From positions 113,217,044 to 113,281,043 of the forward strand of contig JASEVX010000003.1 in NCBI GenBank assembly GCA_031761405.1: a DNA stretch of 64,000 nt, in the 5' to 3' direction. The translations under genes and the position numbers were made by a program. The DNA comes from Serripes groenlandicus (lineage: Eukaryota; Mollusca; Bivalvia; Cardiida; Cardiidae). Position 1 is the stretch's first letter, and each line of letters begins with the position of its first letter. Below are positions 1 through 11,417 of the stretch, piece by piece. Below the pieces are notes generated by a model. The model was not told the origin of the DNA, searched no databases, and saw only the letters and a list, made by a program, of their open reading frames with translations.

Positions 1-253
1 TCGTTCGTTATATGCAATTTCATCTTTTATCACAATTGTTTTCAAATGTCGTCTGATGCAAATGCGTCAATGTATGTTGGAAAAGGTTAATCTTTCTTTA
101 AGGTAAAACGTCATTCCATCAATCTTCTATCGCCATAGGGGAGCCCTCAGATAAATTATAATCCAGAAAAGGCGACATCTACCTTCAAACATAACCAGTT
201 GGGACGAATCGATTGGCCCTTTGCAGACGCATTTTGAAAGTACACTTTTTGAA

Positions 254-484
254 TTAACCCTTTCCCTCATATAGACACTTTCTGACGCTTCTGCAGCACA
301 CGGCTTTTTGAAAACATAGTGACAAAAAGAAGAAATTGCTCAAAACGAGCAATTTCTCCTTTTGCCACAATGTTTTCCACGTTTAGTCATAGGTTATCCA
401 TTCAATTAAAGACATTTTCTATTTTTTGACAAAATATGTTCAAAGTCGTCTACTGCAGAATTGTCGTATGAGGGAAAGGATTAA
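254..484. mobile_element. TTAA-flanked MITE (family 1, piggyBac-like), full length
   Basis: TTAA flanks CCCTTTCCCTCAT...ATGAGGGAAAGGA on both sides. The inner part has the subterminal blocks CTGCAGCA / TGCAG and a central hairpin around AATTGCTCAAAACGAGCAATT. TTAA target sites and CCC ends are piggyBac hallmarks; no coding capacity. Confidence 0.8.
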
Positions 485-600
485 GGTGAACATGAGAAAA
501 TGAACATTAAGTGCAACTTCTCCACTTGCTACAATGTTTAATTTAGTCAGCTACATATGCGTCAGAATGCGGCGACTGCATATGGGAAGGGGTATATTTA
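485..600. mobile_element. Family 1 MITE fragment
   Basis: It has the half-hairpin words CTTCTCCACTTGCTACAATG and a terminal GCATATGGGAAGGGG. The left end is missing; it abuts the full copy at 254-484. Confidence 0.5.
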
Positions 601-755
601 CAAACGTCCGTAGAAATGTTCCTATTTATCAAATAATACATTATAGCGCACACCAAATAAAAAAACATGCTTAACAACAAATTCGAACAACAAAGATTAA
701 AAGTATCATCTGCGAGTGTATAACAGTTCTCGAAAGAGTCTTCATTGTCCAACTA

Positions 756-1137
756 CAGTTAAGAACATCATGAAATTGACAATCTGAGCGGAACGTGATT
801 GGATTGTGAGCGTGATTGGGACGAAGTTGGAACGCTTTAAGAGCGGAACGGAATTTTGCGCTCTGAACGAAACAATCATAATGAATGAAACAAACCCAAT
901 CACATGAATGCTTCGCTCATTGAGCGGTTGCAACAATTTACTCGATAATTATCTTACGAAACTACTTTTGATCGAAAAAGAAAAGTTCCCAGTGAGCGTA
1001 AAAAAGCAATTAATATGATCGGAACGGAAGATTTAAACGACTGAACGTTTAAAGAGCGTATTGGAACTGAGCGCAGCGGAACTGAACGGAGCGGAGCATG
1101 AATGGTAAATTTGTCAATTTCATGATGCTCTTAACTG
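756..1137. mobile_element. Tc1/mariner-like MITE
   Basis: Terminal inverted repeats of about 27 bp (one mismatch) begin CAGTTAAGA and end CTTAACTG, with TA on both sides, which fits a Tc1/mariner TA target. The interior is rich in the word GAGCGGAACG and has no ORF of note. Confidence 0.65.
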
Positions 1138-1229
1138 TATATAATGTTAAAAGTAATACGTTTTTACTTTAGACAAAAATCTAGATGTGTGTCCCTACTA
1201 ACCTACTTCTTACATGCCTATGCACTACA

Positions 1230-1510
1230 TTTAGCTCTGTCGGTACCGACGAGTGATTTCAATTCAGGGATTGTGAGTTCGAAACCCAATTAGGCAAACA
1301 TTATTTTCGACGTTTAGACAATGTCAATGCGATTAGCGTAATTTAACTTTCACCAATGAGCTGACAGTCTATTTGGAAAAGTAAGCAGTTGCTTGGACAG
1401 ATTGTTGTGTAGAGTACTTGTGTGAGAAAGCCTAGAAACACATCAGTAGGCAAACTGACCGCCGTGTTATGACTGAACAATTGTTGAAAACGGCGTTAAT
1501 CAATCAATTA
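1230..1510 (+). mobile_element. tRNA-derived SINE, type 1 (old copy)
   Basis: The degraded tRNA-like head contains TAGCTCTGTCGGTACCGACG and GTGAGTTCGAAACCC (B-box-like). The body is shared with other copies (AAGCAGTTGCTTGGACAG, GCCGTGTTATGACTGAACAA) and a tail GGCGTTAATCAATCAAT. Confidence 0.7.
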
Positions 1511-1853
1511 ACCTTAAATTGGTTTTAAAAGACAAATGCATTGTGACTAATATTTAATTTTTTTTTATTATTATTTAACATCGATTGCAAAACAAGCTAG
1601 ATGTGCTTCCTAAAGCTTTAACCAGTACTCGCACCGTTTACATTTACATAGTACTTTTTATGAAGCGCCAAATATATTTGTCACCACTTTGCGTATTTTA
1701 AAAGCACTCTAAGTCTTAAGTATTGCTAAAACATTGTAAAATCGACCTTCCGAGATTTGCCATCAACGGCAAATACAATAAAGTGTCATATTAAACCATT
1801 CTGCGGCATAAATGTTCTCCGGAGGTTTGCAAGTCTCCTATAAGGATATTTAA

Positions 1854-2110
1854 TTAAGCCGTCCCGCGAGAAAACCAACATAATGGCAATTGCGTAATGT
1901 ATCGACCAAGATCAGCATGCGCACTCCGCGCAGACTGATCCGGGTCGACATATTCCGTCTCAGGGGGATATAGGTATAATTCCTGAAACAGAAACTCCAC
2001 AGAAGGTGAAAAGTGTCTATCAGGGTAATCCTGCGCGGCATGCTTAGGCTGATCCGGGTCGATACTTTACGCAGAGTCCACAATGTTGGTTTTCTCGCGG
2101 GACAGCTCAT
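1854..2110. mobile_element. MITE family 2 (GAGCCGTC ends)
   Basis: Inverted ends AGCCGTCCCGCGAGAAAACC and GGTTTTCTCGCGGGACAGCT enclose CG-rich inner palindromes with GATCCGGGTCGA. About 255 bp, non-coding. Superfamily unknown to me. Confidence 0.75.
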
Positions 2111-2414
2111 ATTGCGAGCAGGGAATATCTTGTTATGGTTCTACATTGGTCGCATAGTCCCTAAGGTCGGTTTTCGTGTGACGCTCTACCAATATGACAA
2201 ATCCACGTTTACAAGTCTTTCGTTTACATTTGGATTTACTGCTCAGTCATATGCTCACCTTTAACCTTGTCAATGATAAATGATTTTTAAAATTGTAAAT
2301 TATTGATATTTCAATTTATTTTGATTTATTATATCTTACGCATAAGGTGCTGACACATGCATGAAATGCTGATCTGTTTTTGTTTTGCACTTGTAATTTA
2401 TTCCCTTATATTAT

Positions 2415-3005
2415 TCACTCCTTGACAGCGGCCATGATCGAAAAATCATGACCACTTTCTTCAATGCAAAGTGAACGGGACAATATCAAAGTATGCAATA
2501 ACCTTTTTATTGCATACTTTCATATTGTAAACTATTTGCTTAACGTTGTGGAGGTTTTTCTTATTATCTAGAATTGATAAATCTGCTTCCGAATTAGAAA
2601 CAAACTGTTTGTTTACATAAGTAGTAATTTTTGTGCAAATGCCGTTTGAATTATAACGGTGAGGTATTGTTTTCAAATGACGTCATGCACGTGCATAACC
2701 AACATTTTAGACGCGCGTTTTAGACTGTTTTCATGTCAAAAACGTACTGTTAGCATGAGACAGTAAGAAATTGTCCATGATCAATATATGAGAATTTAAC
2801 ATTACAAAGTCCCGCGAGGTTTAACAATGATATTTAGGTCAGCTATGTTTGTTAACAAAAGTAGTCCCTAGCATGTTAATTATGCAGAATTTTCGCACGT
2901 CATTATCTACGGTCATGATCACTCCTTGACAGCGGTCATGATCGAAAAATCATGACCACTTTCTTCAATGCAAAGTGAACGGGACAATATGAAAGTATGC
3001 AATAA
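2415..3005. repeat. Pair of 87-bp direct repeats 504 bp apart
   Basis: Copies at 2415-2501 and 2919-3005 differ at very few bases and begin TCACTCCTTGACAGCGG. A small hairpin around GTATGCAATAACC...TTGCATAC follows the left copy. It could be a short terminal-direct-repeat element; no coding content. Confidence 0.65.
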
Positions 3006-3278
3006 TGACACATCTGCAGCAGACGAACATTGAACACAATCGGGGAAAGATTAAAAATGGGCTCACAATAAGCGATTTCTACGGTGGCACAGAAGTGACA
3101 TATGTATGTTTTTTATTTATCTCGTGCGCACGAGATAAATAAAAACATACACATGTCACCTCTGTGCCACCGTATATTTCTTCTTTTGCAACAATGTTTT
3201 AAACTCTGTTTAATAATCTTCATCTTTCAGGGTGGTCTGCTGCAGATTATGTACTATATGGGTGAAAGAGATAAACAA
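3006..3278. mobile_element. Degenerate family 1 MITE with a foreign central hairpin
   Basis: Family words remain on both sides (ATCTGCAGCAGACGA left; TTCTTCTTTTGCAACAATG and GTCTGCTGCAGATT right). The usual AATTGCTC hairpin centre is replaced by a different, longer inverted repeat. Confidence 0.6.
3081..3173. repeat. Near-perfect 93-bp hairpin
   Basis: Arms of about 46 bases (starting ACGGTGGCACAGA, ending TCTGTGCCACCGT) pair around CTCGTGCGCACGAG with only a few mismatches. Confidence 0.85.
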
Positions 3279-3291
3279 ACCATCTTTGATT

Positions 3292-5480
3292 GATTGAGTG
3301 TGGGGTGTTTTACGCCGCATTCAACAAGTGTTCACACTCTGTACCGAGACACCATAGCTCCGGAAATGTATTTCATTGATTGATTGTTTTCTGTTTTACG
3401 CCGCATTCAACAAGTGTTCACACTCTGTACCGAGACACCATAGCTCCGGAAATGTATTTCATTGATCGATTGTTTTCTGTTTTACGCCGCATTCAACAGT
3501 TGTTCACACTCTGTACCGAGACGCCATAGCTCCGGAAATGTATTTCATTGATCGATTGTTTTCTGTTTTACGCCGCATTCAACAGTTGTTCACACTCTGT
3601 ACCGAGACGCCATAGCTCCGGAAATGTATTTCATTGATTGATTGTTTTCTGTTTTACGCCGCATTCAACAAGTGTTCCACACTCTGTACCGAGACACCAT
3701 AGCTCCGGAAATGTATTTCATTGATCGATTGTTTTCTGTTTTACGCCGCATTCAACAGTTGTTCACACTCTGTACCGAGACGCCATAGCTCCGGAAATGT
3801 ATTTCATTGATTGATTGTTTTCTGTTTTACGACGCATTCAACAAGTGTTCACACTCTGTACCGAGACACCATAGCTCCGGAAATGTATTTCATTGATTGA
3901 TTGTTTTCTGTTTTACGACGCATTCAACAGTTGTTCACACTCTGTACCGAGACGCCATAGCTCCGGAAATGTATTTCATTGATTGATTGTTTTCTGTTTT
4001 ACGACGCATTCAACAAGTGTTCGCACTCTGTACCGAGACACCATAGCTCCGGAAATGTATTTCATTGATTGATTGTTTTCTGTTTTACGACGCATTCAAC
4101 AGTTGTTCACACTCTGTACCGAGACGCCATAGCTCCGGAAATGTATTTCATTGATTGATTGTTTTCTGTTTTACGACGCATTCAACAAGTGTTCACACTC
4201 TGTACCGAGACACCATAGCTCCGGAAATGTATTTCATTGATTGATTGTTTTCTGTTTTACGACGCATTCAACAGTTGTTCACACTCTGTACCGAGACGCC
4301 ATAGCTCCGGAAATGTATTTCATTGATTGATTGTTTTCTGTTTTACGCCGCATTCAACAGTTGTTCACACTCTGTACCGAGACGCCATAGCTCCGGAAAT
4401 GTATTTCATTGATTGATTGTTTTCTGTTTTACGCCGCATTCAACAGTTGTTCACACTCTGTACCGAGACACCATAGCTCCGGAAATGTATTTCATTGATT
4501 GATTGTTTTCTGTTTTACGACGCATTCAACAAGTGTTCACACTCTGTACCGAGACACCATAGCTCCGGAAATGTATTTCATTGATTGATTGTTTTCTGTT
4601 TTACGACGCATTCAACAAGTGTTCACACTCTGTACCGAGACGCCATAGCTCCGGAAATGTATTTCATTGATTGATTGTTTTCTGTTTTACGCCGCATTCA
4701 ACAAGTGTTCCACACTCTGTACCGAGACACCATAGCTCCGGAAATGTATTTCATTGATTGATTGTTTTCTGTTTTACGCCGCATTCAACAAGTGTTCACA
4801 CTCTGTACCGAGACACCATAGCTCCGGAAATGTATTTCATTGATTGATTGTTTTCTGTTTTACGACGCATTCAACAGTTGTTCACACTCTGTACCGAGAC
4901 GCCATAGCTCCGGAAATGTATTTCATTGATTGATTGTTTTCTGTTTTACGCCGCATTCAACAAGTGTTCACACTCTGTACCGAGACACCATAGCTCCGGA
5001 AATGTATTTCATTGATTGATTGTTTTCTGTTTTACGACGCATTCAACAGTTGTTCACACTCTGTACCGAGACGCCATAGCTCCGGAAATGTATTTCATTG
5101 ATTGATTGTTTTCTGTTTTACGCCGCATTCAACAAGTGTCCCACACTCTGTACCGAGACACCATAGCTCCGGAAATGTATTTCATTGATTGATTGTTTTC
5201 TGTTTTACGCCGCATTCAACAAGTGTTCACACTCTGTACCGAGACACCATAGCTCCGGAAATGTATTTCATTGATTGATTGTTTTCTGTTTTACGCCGCA
5301 TTCAACAAGTGTTCCACACTCTGTACCGAGACACCATAGCTCCGGAAATGTATTTCATTGATTGATTGTTTTCTGTTTTACGACGCATTCAACAAGTGTT
5401 CACACTCTGTACCGAGACACCATAGCTCCGGAAATGTATTTCATTGATTGATTGTTTTCTGTTTTACGCCGCTTTCAACA
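3292..5480. repeat. Tandem array of an 86-bp unit (about 25 copies)
   Basis: The unit contains GTTTTACGCCGCATTCAACA, CACACTCTGTACCGAGACAC and ATAGCTCCGGAAATG, and repeats every 86 bp. Two subtypes, AAGTGTTC...GACACC and AGTTGTTC...GACGCC, often alternate, giving a partial 172-bp dimer. The start of the unit (TGATTGATTGTTTT...ACGCCGC) equals the tail of the SINE remnant at the right edge. Confidence 0.93.
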
Positions 5481-5610
5481 ATTATTCAATTATATCAGGG
5501 CGTGTCCATGGTACCACTAGTACATTGGTCTTGAAACCAGCCCGTCAGTAATGCTAACCCCGCCATCCTGAGCACCAAGGAGAGCAGCAATTACTACCAA
5601 TTTTTAAAAA
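5461..5610 (-). mobile_element. SINE type 2 remnant, reverse
   Basis: Right after the 86-bp array the sequence continues as TTTTACGCCGCTTTCAACAA, then CAGTAATGCTAACCCCGCCA and CCTGAGCACCAAGGAGAGCA, the reverse of the type 2 SINE body (see 39944-40419 and 48471-48704). Confidence 0.6.
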
Positions 5611-5702
5611 CAAACTTCAGAGGGTTTGAAATAGGTGTGAAATGATCTATCAATAAGACAGACAGACAAACTAGCATTATACATCTTCGGCATATACATG
5701 TT

Positions 5703-5880
5703 TATTACCTCTTTCAGCACCAATGACAATATTCAGGTTTTTTTGCAAACATCTGAATTGAGCATTGTTTGCCTTAAAGTTATCAAAATATTCCAAAACT
5801 CTTATTACAAAAAAGATGTCGTTGCCCGATTTTGAGTAAGGGAGAGTCTACTTCAGGTGTCTTTGCGCTGAAAAAAATAA
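5703..5880. mobile_element. MITE family 3, internally deleted copy
   Basis: The ends ACCTCTTTCAGCACCA and GCGCTGAAA match the copies at 6374 and 9161, with GCAAACA...AGCATTGTTTGCC but without the long central hairpin. Confidence 0.6.
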
Positions 5881-6373
5881 TCGGGATCTTAGCCTCATTT
5901 TACATTCAATATCAACATTCAACATATTTTTGACAAAAGGATGACTCCCGAGATCTAATCAGTAGTTGTCAGTTATAATTAACGGCCAATCTATCCGTGT
6001 TAGTCAAACGAAAACGAACGCCACTCGGCAGTTCGTAAAATATTAAAGAATAGAAAACAAAAGAATCAAATATGTATACAAATTATCATCATCAACAACA
6101 AGTAGTTGAGCAAAAAATACTGTTCGTACTTGATTGTTTTCCTTTGTCCCAACAGCTGTGGTGAGATAGTGTACTTTCTTTACAACAGCAGTCACCCTTG
6201 TAACTAGGTAATATTGGATTCAATAAATCATTTTTTTTTTATCTATGTCGGAACTCAGGTCTACTTTTCATCATATTAAAAGGACTTAACCTGAAGACAC
6301 CTTTCACATTTTAAACAAAATCGTCATCTTTATTTACCCCAGTAGTTTTGATAGTTATCCCATTGTACGTTAT
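5881..6373. other. No gene seen
   Basis: AT-rich sequence without recognisable exons. The last 60 bp (from 6317) recur at 6594-6653. Confidence 0.5.
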
Positions 6374-6653
6374 TTAACTCTTTCAGCCCCACAGGCAATA
6401 TTGAGGTTTTTGCAAACAATGCAGATTCAGGTGAGTCAGCTCGTAACGAGCTGTCACACCTGAAATCAGCATTGTTTGCCTTTTGGTTATCAAAATAATT
6501 CCAACCTTTATTACCATGAGAAATGGAGACGCCCGATTTTGAACATGGAAGAGTCTACTTTAAACAATTCGGCGCTGAAAGAGTTAATTAAATAAAATCG
6601 TCATCTTTATTTACCCCAGTAGTTTTGATTGTTATCGCAGTGTACGTTATTTA
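6317..6653. repeat. 60-bp direct repeats bracketing a family 3 MITE
   Basis: Copies 6317-6376 and 6594-6653 share ATCTTTATTTACCCCAGTAG with few differences, one on each side of the MITE at 6374-6587. This is far longer than the TTAA target site. Confidence 0.75.
6374..6587. mobile_element. MITE family 3 (TTAA, CTCTTTCAGC ends)
   Basis: TTAA flanks CTCTTTCAGC...GCGCTGAAAGAG. The centre, 6412-6479, is a hairpin with GCAAACAATG arms and loop region CAGCTCGTAACGAGCTG. About 214 bp, non-coding. Confidence 0.75.
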
Positions 6654-6706
6654 TGGTAAATAGTTTAAAAATAAACAGATATAATTTGTCATCGATGATA
6701 ATAAAT

Positions 6707-6895
6707 ATGAACCCTTTCCCACATAAAACGAATCGGCATTAGATGAATCTGTAAACATCTAGACAAACTTCCCATAAATGAAATATGATTATTGAATAGC
6801 GTTTGAAAAGTGGTGGCAAATGGTTTACAAATCTTTGCGATCTGTCTGCTGCAGATTCGTCTTAATGCGTTTGCATATGTAAAAGACATGAAGAG
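6707..6895. mobile_element. Family 1 MITE, degenerate
   Basis: CCCTTTCCCACAT at the left, GTCTGCTGCAGATTCGTC near the right, and remnants of the GTGGCAAA hairpin arm. Confidence 0.6.
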
Positions 6896-8520
6896 GTCCC
6901 AGTAATATTTACATACAGATTACTAAAACCAATGGTTGACCATAGGTAACTCTGTTCATTCATAATGGTTATAATGATTTCACTCCTTGGCATGCAATGT
7001 TGCGGGGAAAGCGTTATGGCTGATGCATCACTGTCAGGCTTCTGAATTGGAAATATTGTGTTGGACGGTTGACTTCGTCTACGTGTCATCTACAAACGAT
7101 GTACTAAACACTGTTAGCTGGTCTCTAAACTCATCAAAGGTTGGACGGGAGCGCTCTGTTACGTTACTGTGCGGAAATAGTTCCCACATTAGCAGGGGGC
7201 AATATCACAGTGCGTGCAATATGGACTGATATTGCATCCTTGTTGCACATGGAACATAGAAGGAAAACTATCAAAGTATACAACAATGTTTATTTATCCA
7301 GGAAATGCTGTGATGTTTTGAAATACGTTTAGAAGCAGCATTAAACACAATTCAAACAATTCAAACGAAACAAATACTACAAGAAAACTTACATTCGGAG
7401 ATTAAGAAATTAACAAGTATTATGTTCAAAATCACTGAATTTGGTCTTATCCGTTGTCCGGGGGAATTTCAGATAGCTTGTTCGACCAGATTGCGTCTCT
7501 CCTGTCCAGACTGCACGGAGGTGCCGTGTAGGTTAGATCATATCTGGTCTCAATGTCACAACAATCGCCATTCTTGTGATGTGGTCCATTTGCTGCCGAC
7601 TTCGAGATTCACATACATTAGGCTGATTTCTAAAATAGACGCTTACAAACTTACATTAATCTCGATTTTTAATATTCTTAAATATCTTAAATTTAATAAC
7701 GTTGTTGAAAAAGAAGATGAATATTATCTCTGTGGACTGATTTATGTAACAGAAAGATAGGCAAGGTGCCAGAACTAGGACCTCTGATCTGATCTGACTT
7801 AATTTCTGAAATCCTACGCTAAACGAAATAATTCAGCAGAGATTATGTGGCATTTGAATGCTTGTCGCGAAGGATCATGAGATCGTGTGAAGAATTTATC
7901 ACAGTATTAAAAGCATTATTCCGCATGAGCCTAACAGTTAGGCACATATTTGGCAAAAATCTGTGTTAGGCAATATCTAAAAGTCCCGGTTGAACCCCTT
8001 TCGACTATAACCATTCTTCGGGCTCTGGGATAAATGGACAGTGTGATCATCTAGGTGTTCGATTATATTACTACACTTTTTGCATTACCTCTCTATAATT
8101 TCCTCAAAATATTTAAAGAATTGCGCTTGCTGCAGGCCTCCAAATCTGTAGATGTGTTATCAAACAATATCAGTAATTCATCCTGTTTCACTAAAGAAGT
8201 TGAGCGCAAAGTTTTCTTTCCCCTCAATAACTTAGTTTCTGTCATATCTGCAGACATTAACACATGATTGTGGTAAAGGAAACCTTGCCACTTGCCACTT
8301 GTTATTCTTTTCTATTAGAATAACCCCTATTTTATATTTTTAATATTTACATATATCAAATTACAATCCAGAGACTGCTTCCGGTTGACATTACGCACAT
8401 GATAAAAAGGTAAACTGTGATACAAAAAGAAATACATTGACGGGGAAAATAGGAACTAGTACTCAGTAGCATAGATAGTATTATTAGATAAATTATCATG
8501 TTTCCAAATTATTTACATTA
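6896..8520. other. No convincing gene or repeat
   Basis: Contains a 112-codon plus-strand ORF (7422-7760) and smaller ones. No domain, signal peptide, homology to the exons of genes A and B, or known repeat was recognised. It could hold lineage-specific exons that cannot be judged by eye. Confidence 0.45.
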
Positions 8521-8617
8521 ACACTTTTCATAATGAGCAATTTATCCTTTTGTCACGATGTTTTCAACTCTACACCATAATTAGACTTTCATGTAGAATT
8601 GTTGAAGTGGGAAAGGG

Positions 8618-8847
8618 TTAACCCTTTCCCTCATATAGACACTTTTTGACACCTCCGCAGCAGACGGCTTTTTGAAAACATGGCGACAAAAGAAGAAATT
8701 TCTCAAAACAAGCAATTTCTCCATTTATCACCATGATTTCAACTCTATCCAGTTATTGTACTTTCATTTAAAGCGAGTTTTCATTTTTTCCCCGGTATAT
8801 TTTCAAAGTCGTCTGCTGCGGATTTGTTGTATGTGGGAAAGGGTTAA
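8618..8847. mobile_element. Family 1 MITE, full length
   Basis: TTAA on both sides, ends CCCTTTCCCTCAT and ATGTGGGAAAGGG. The left TTAA is shared with a truncated family copy ending at 8621 (from about 8520). Confidence 0.8.
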
Positions 8848-9160
8848 GAAATCTTCTGTAAATGCCTCACAAGGTGTCAATATCAAGGGAAGGGTCATGA
8901 ATCATGGTATGACCCTCAATGTAATCTAGTGCATTATGCAGTGTTTGCACCACTGTCCTAGTTTGATAACCCATATTCTAAATCAATTATATTAATCTTC
9001 AAAGTATATTCGAAATTCTGACACGTTGGATTGAGACAGCTCGTCGAGGTGGCGAACCCTATGTTGTGTTTCGTGAAACACCCTTGTCGAATGAGCTCGT
9101 CAATAAAGCGAGCGCTCTGTTGCGTTCCGTGAGAAATATTAGTTGGGTGAGTTTGTTAGG

Positions 9161-9373
9161 TTTACTCTTTCAGCGCCAAAGGCAATATTGAGCTTTTTGC
9201 AAACAATACAGATTCAGGTGAGTCGGCTCGTAACGAGCTGTCTCACCTGAAATCTGCATTGTTTGGCTGTGAGTTATAAAGATATTCCAAAAATCCTATA
9301 ACATGAAAATACAGTGGCCCGAGTTTGAACATGGAAGAGTCTACTTTAAACAATTCGGTGCTGAAAGGGTTAA
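9161..9373. mobile_element. MITE family 3, full length
   Basis: CTCTTTCAGCGCC...GGTGCTGAAAGGG with TTTA and TTAA flanks. Central hairpin GCAAACAATAC...GCATTGTTTGG around CGGCTCGTAACGAGCTG. Confidence 0.72.
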
Positions 9374-9670
9374 ATCGAACGTTCCGTTACGTTTCTTGAA
9401 AAAGACTGATCGATTTAGCGGTTTATAAAGCAAAGTTTTGAGTTCAATTAAATAGCCTAGTAGGGGAAGTTTATTATTTTAACCCTTTAAGTGCTGATAT
9501 TTTAAAATGGCCTTGTAACGTTTTGCTTTTGGGAGAGTCTATAGTCATTTCTAGGAATATCAAGAAATAAAAGTTGAGTTGAGCAGCAGACAGCTTAGGG
9601 CCTTATCAGACGGTGCATGCCGGTCTGGCTCTTAACTGGTGACACAGGCTTCAAAGTGCTAAAGCGAACG

Positions 9671-9888
9671 TTACATACAGCAAACCTGCAGTAGACGACT
9701 TTGAAAGCATGTAGGCAAAAACCCGGAAAATATCTATAAATGAAGTTATAATTACTGCAAGAAGTTGAAAACATTGTGGCAAATAGAGAAATTGCTCGTT
9801 TTGAGCAAATTCTGCTTTTGCCACAATGTTTTCAAAAGTCGTCTGCTGCAGAGACGCCAGAAAGCGTCTGAATGTGGGAAAGGGTTAA
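9671..9888. mobile_element. Family 1 MITE
   Basis: The right end ATGTGGGAAAGGGTTAA is intact, the left terminus is eroded. The central hairpin AATTGCTCGTTTTGAGCAAA is present. Confidence 0.7.
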
Positions 9889-10188
9889 CTGGTGACACAG
9901 GCTTTACAACAATGGTTCCTGCGGTCAAAGTGTTCAAGCGAACGTTTCTTTGCAACGTTGCGTGAAATAGGCCGATCGGAAAGCTAATAATTATAAAGTA
10001 AACAACCTTTCATGAAATAGTCTTATTGGTTGAGCTTGTTATTTTAAAGCAAACGATCTTTTGGGTTCCAAGAAAAAGCCATGTCGGAGGCTCGTTGTTA
10101 AAGAGAAGGCTCGGATACGTTCCGTAGAACAGTTTTAAACACGGTCTAATTCAGACTGGGATAAAATTATGCTGTGCGAAGATATAAA

Positions 10189-10484
10189 TTGATTGATTGA
10201 TTGATTGATTGGGGTTTATCGCCGTTTTTAACAATTTCTCGGTTATATCATGGCGGCCAGTTCACCTACTCATGCATTTCCTGTGTTCTCACACCAGTAC
10301 TCCACACAACAATCTTCCCAAGAAACTGGTTACATAGACTTAGCCCATTGGTGGAAGACGAATGACGCATGTCGCATTGACTTTTCTCAATCGTCGGAAA
10401 GAAAGTTGGCCGAGCCGGGATTCGAACTCACAACCCCTGGATTGACAGCCCGCGTCGTTACCGACTGAGCTACCGGGACTCGAC
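10189..10484 (-). mobile_element. SINE type 1, intact, with 13-bp target duplication
   Basis: A perfect duplication GCGAAGATATAAA lies at 10176-10188 and 10485-10497. On the minus strand the head has GTAGCTCAGTCGGTAACGAC and GTGAGTTCGAATCCC (A and B box), and the tail is a run of CAATCAAT. The TSD and well-kept tRNA head suggest a young insertion. Confidence 0.9.
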
Positions 10485-10618
10485 GCGAAGATATAAAACA
10501 ACATGTTCATGTAATCTGAAGAAAGCCTACATGAGACATACGTCAAGAAACCAACCATTGCATATTTTTGAAAGGTGTAGCCAAAGATCTGTCTGAAGTT
10601 TAATACCATACATAAACA

Positions 10619-10830
10619 TTAACCCTTTCCCACAAACAGCAAATCTGTAGTAGACGACTTTGAAAACTTCTAGACACGAATATGGAAAATCTCTATAATT
10701 GTAGTTATACTTACTGATAAAAAGATGAAAACATTGTGGCAAAAGGAGAAATTTCTCGTTTTGAAAAAGTTCTCCTTTTGTCACGTTGTTTCCAAAAGTC
10801 GTCTGCTTCAGATGCGTTTAGGGAAATTAT
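10619..10830. mobile_element. Family 1 MITE, right end eroded
   Basis: TTAACCCTTTCCCAC at the left; hairpin AAATTTCTCGTTTTGAAAAA; right part GTCTGCTTCAGATGCGTTTA. Confidence 0.65.
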
Positions 10831-11056
10831 TCAGAAGCAGGACAGTCTGTGCGGACGGATGAGAATATGGGTCTGCAATGATCGCAACTGGTTAGTTTTC
10901 TTGGAATGAAGCTCACACATAGATTTAATCATTTGTCGAATTATTATATAATTGTGATACGAAATTAATTGAGCGATTGGAAAGTTGTTTCCCTTTGTTA
11001 TCGCGATCTAGCATCAGGGCACTCAACGTACATAAGCAAGACAACAGAGGATGCAT

Positions 11057-11262
11057 CTAACCCTTTTCGACATATATGTAACACAACACTTTTGAATACA
11101 TTGTGGAAAAATGAGAAATCGCTCATAATGAACAACTTTCCGTTTTGCCACAATGTTTTCAACTTAATAAATCTTTAGTTTATAAATATATTTCCATGTG
11201 TTTATCTAGTTTTCAAAATCGACTGCTGCCTATTTCAAGTATTGAGTATGGGAAAGGGTAAA
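11057..11262. mobile_element. Family 1 MITE, diverged
   Basis: CCCTTTTCGACAT left end, TATGGGAAAGGGTAA right end, and the central GCTCATAATGAAC. Confidence 0.6.
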
Positions 11263-11274
11263 CTGCTGTTTGTT

Positions 11275-11417
11275 GTTAGTCCAACATACAGTTACTTGGG
11301 AAGATTATTGTGTGAGTACTGATGTGAGAAAACCAGGAAATGCATGAGTAGGTGAACAGGCCGCCGTAATATAACTGATTTTTTTTTAAAAATGGCGTTA
11401 AACCCCAATCAATCAAT
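11275..11417 (+). mobile_element. SINE type 1, 3' fragment
   Basis: It carries GATTATTGTGTGAGTACTG, GGCCGCCGTAATATAACTGA and the tail GGCGTTAAACCCCAATCAAT. Confidence 0.65.

Noticed and set aside
3081..3173. microRNA precursor
   Set aside because: The hairpin is nearly perfect and sits inside a MITE, more like a palindromic repeat than a miRNA; small-RNA data would be needed.
7422..7760. 112-codon ORF as a gene
   Set aside because: No domain, signal peptide, splice context or repeat of the block was recognised; this length can occur by chance over 64 kb.
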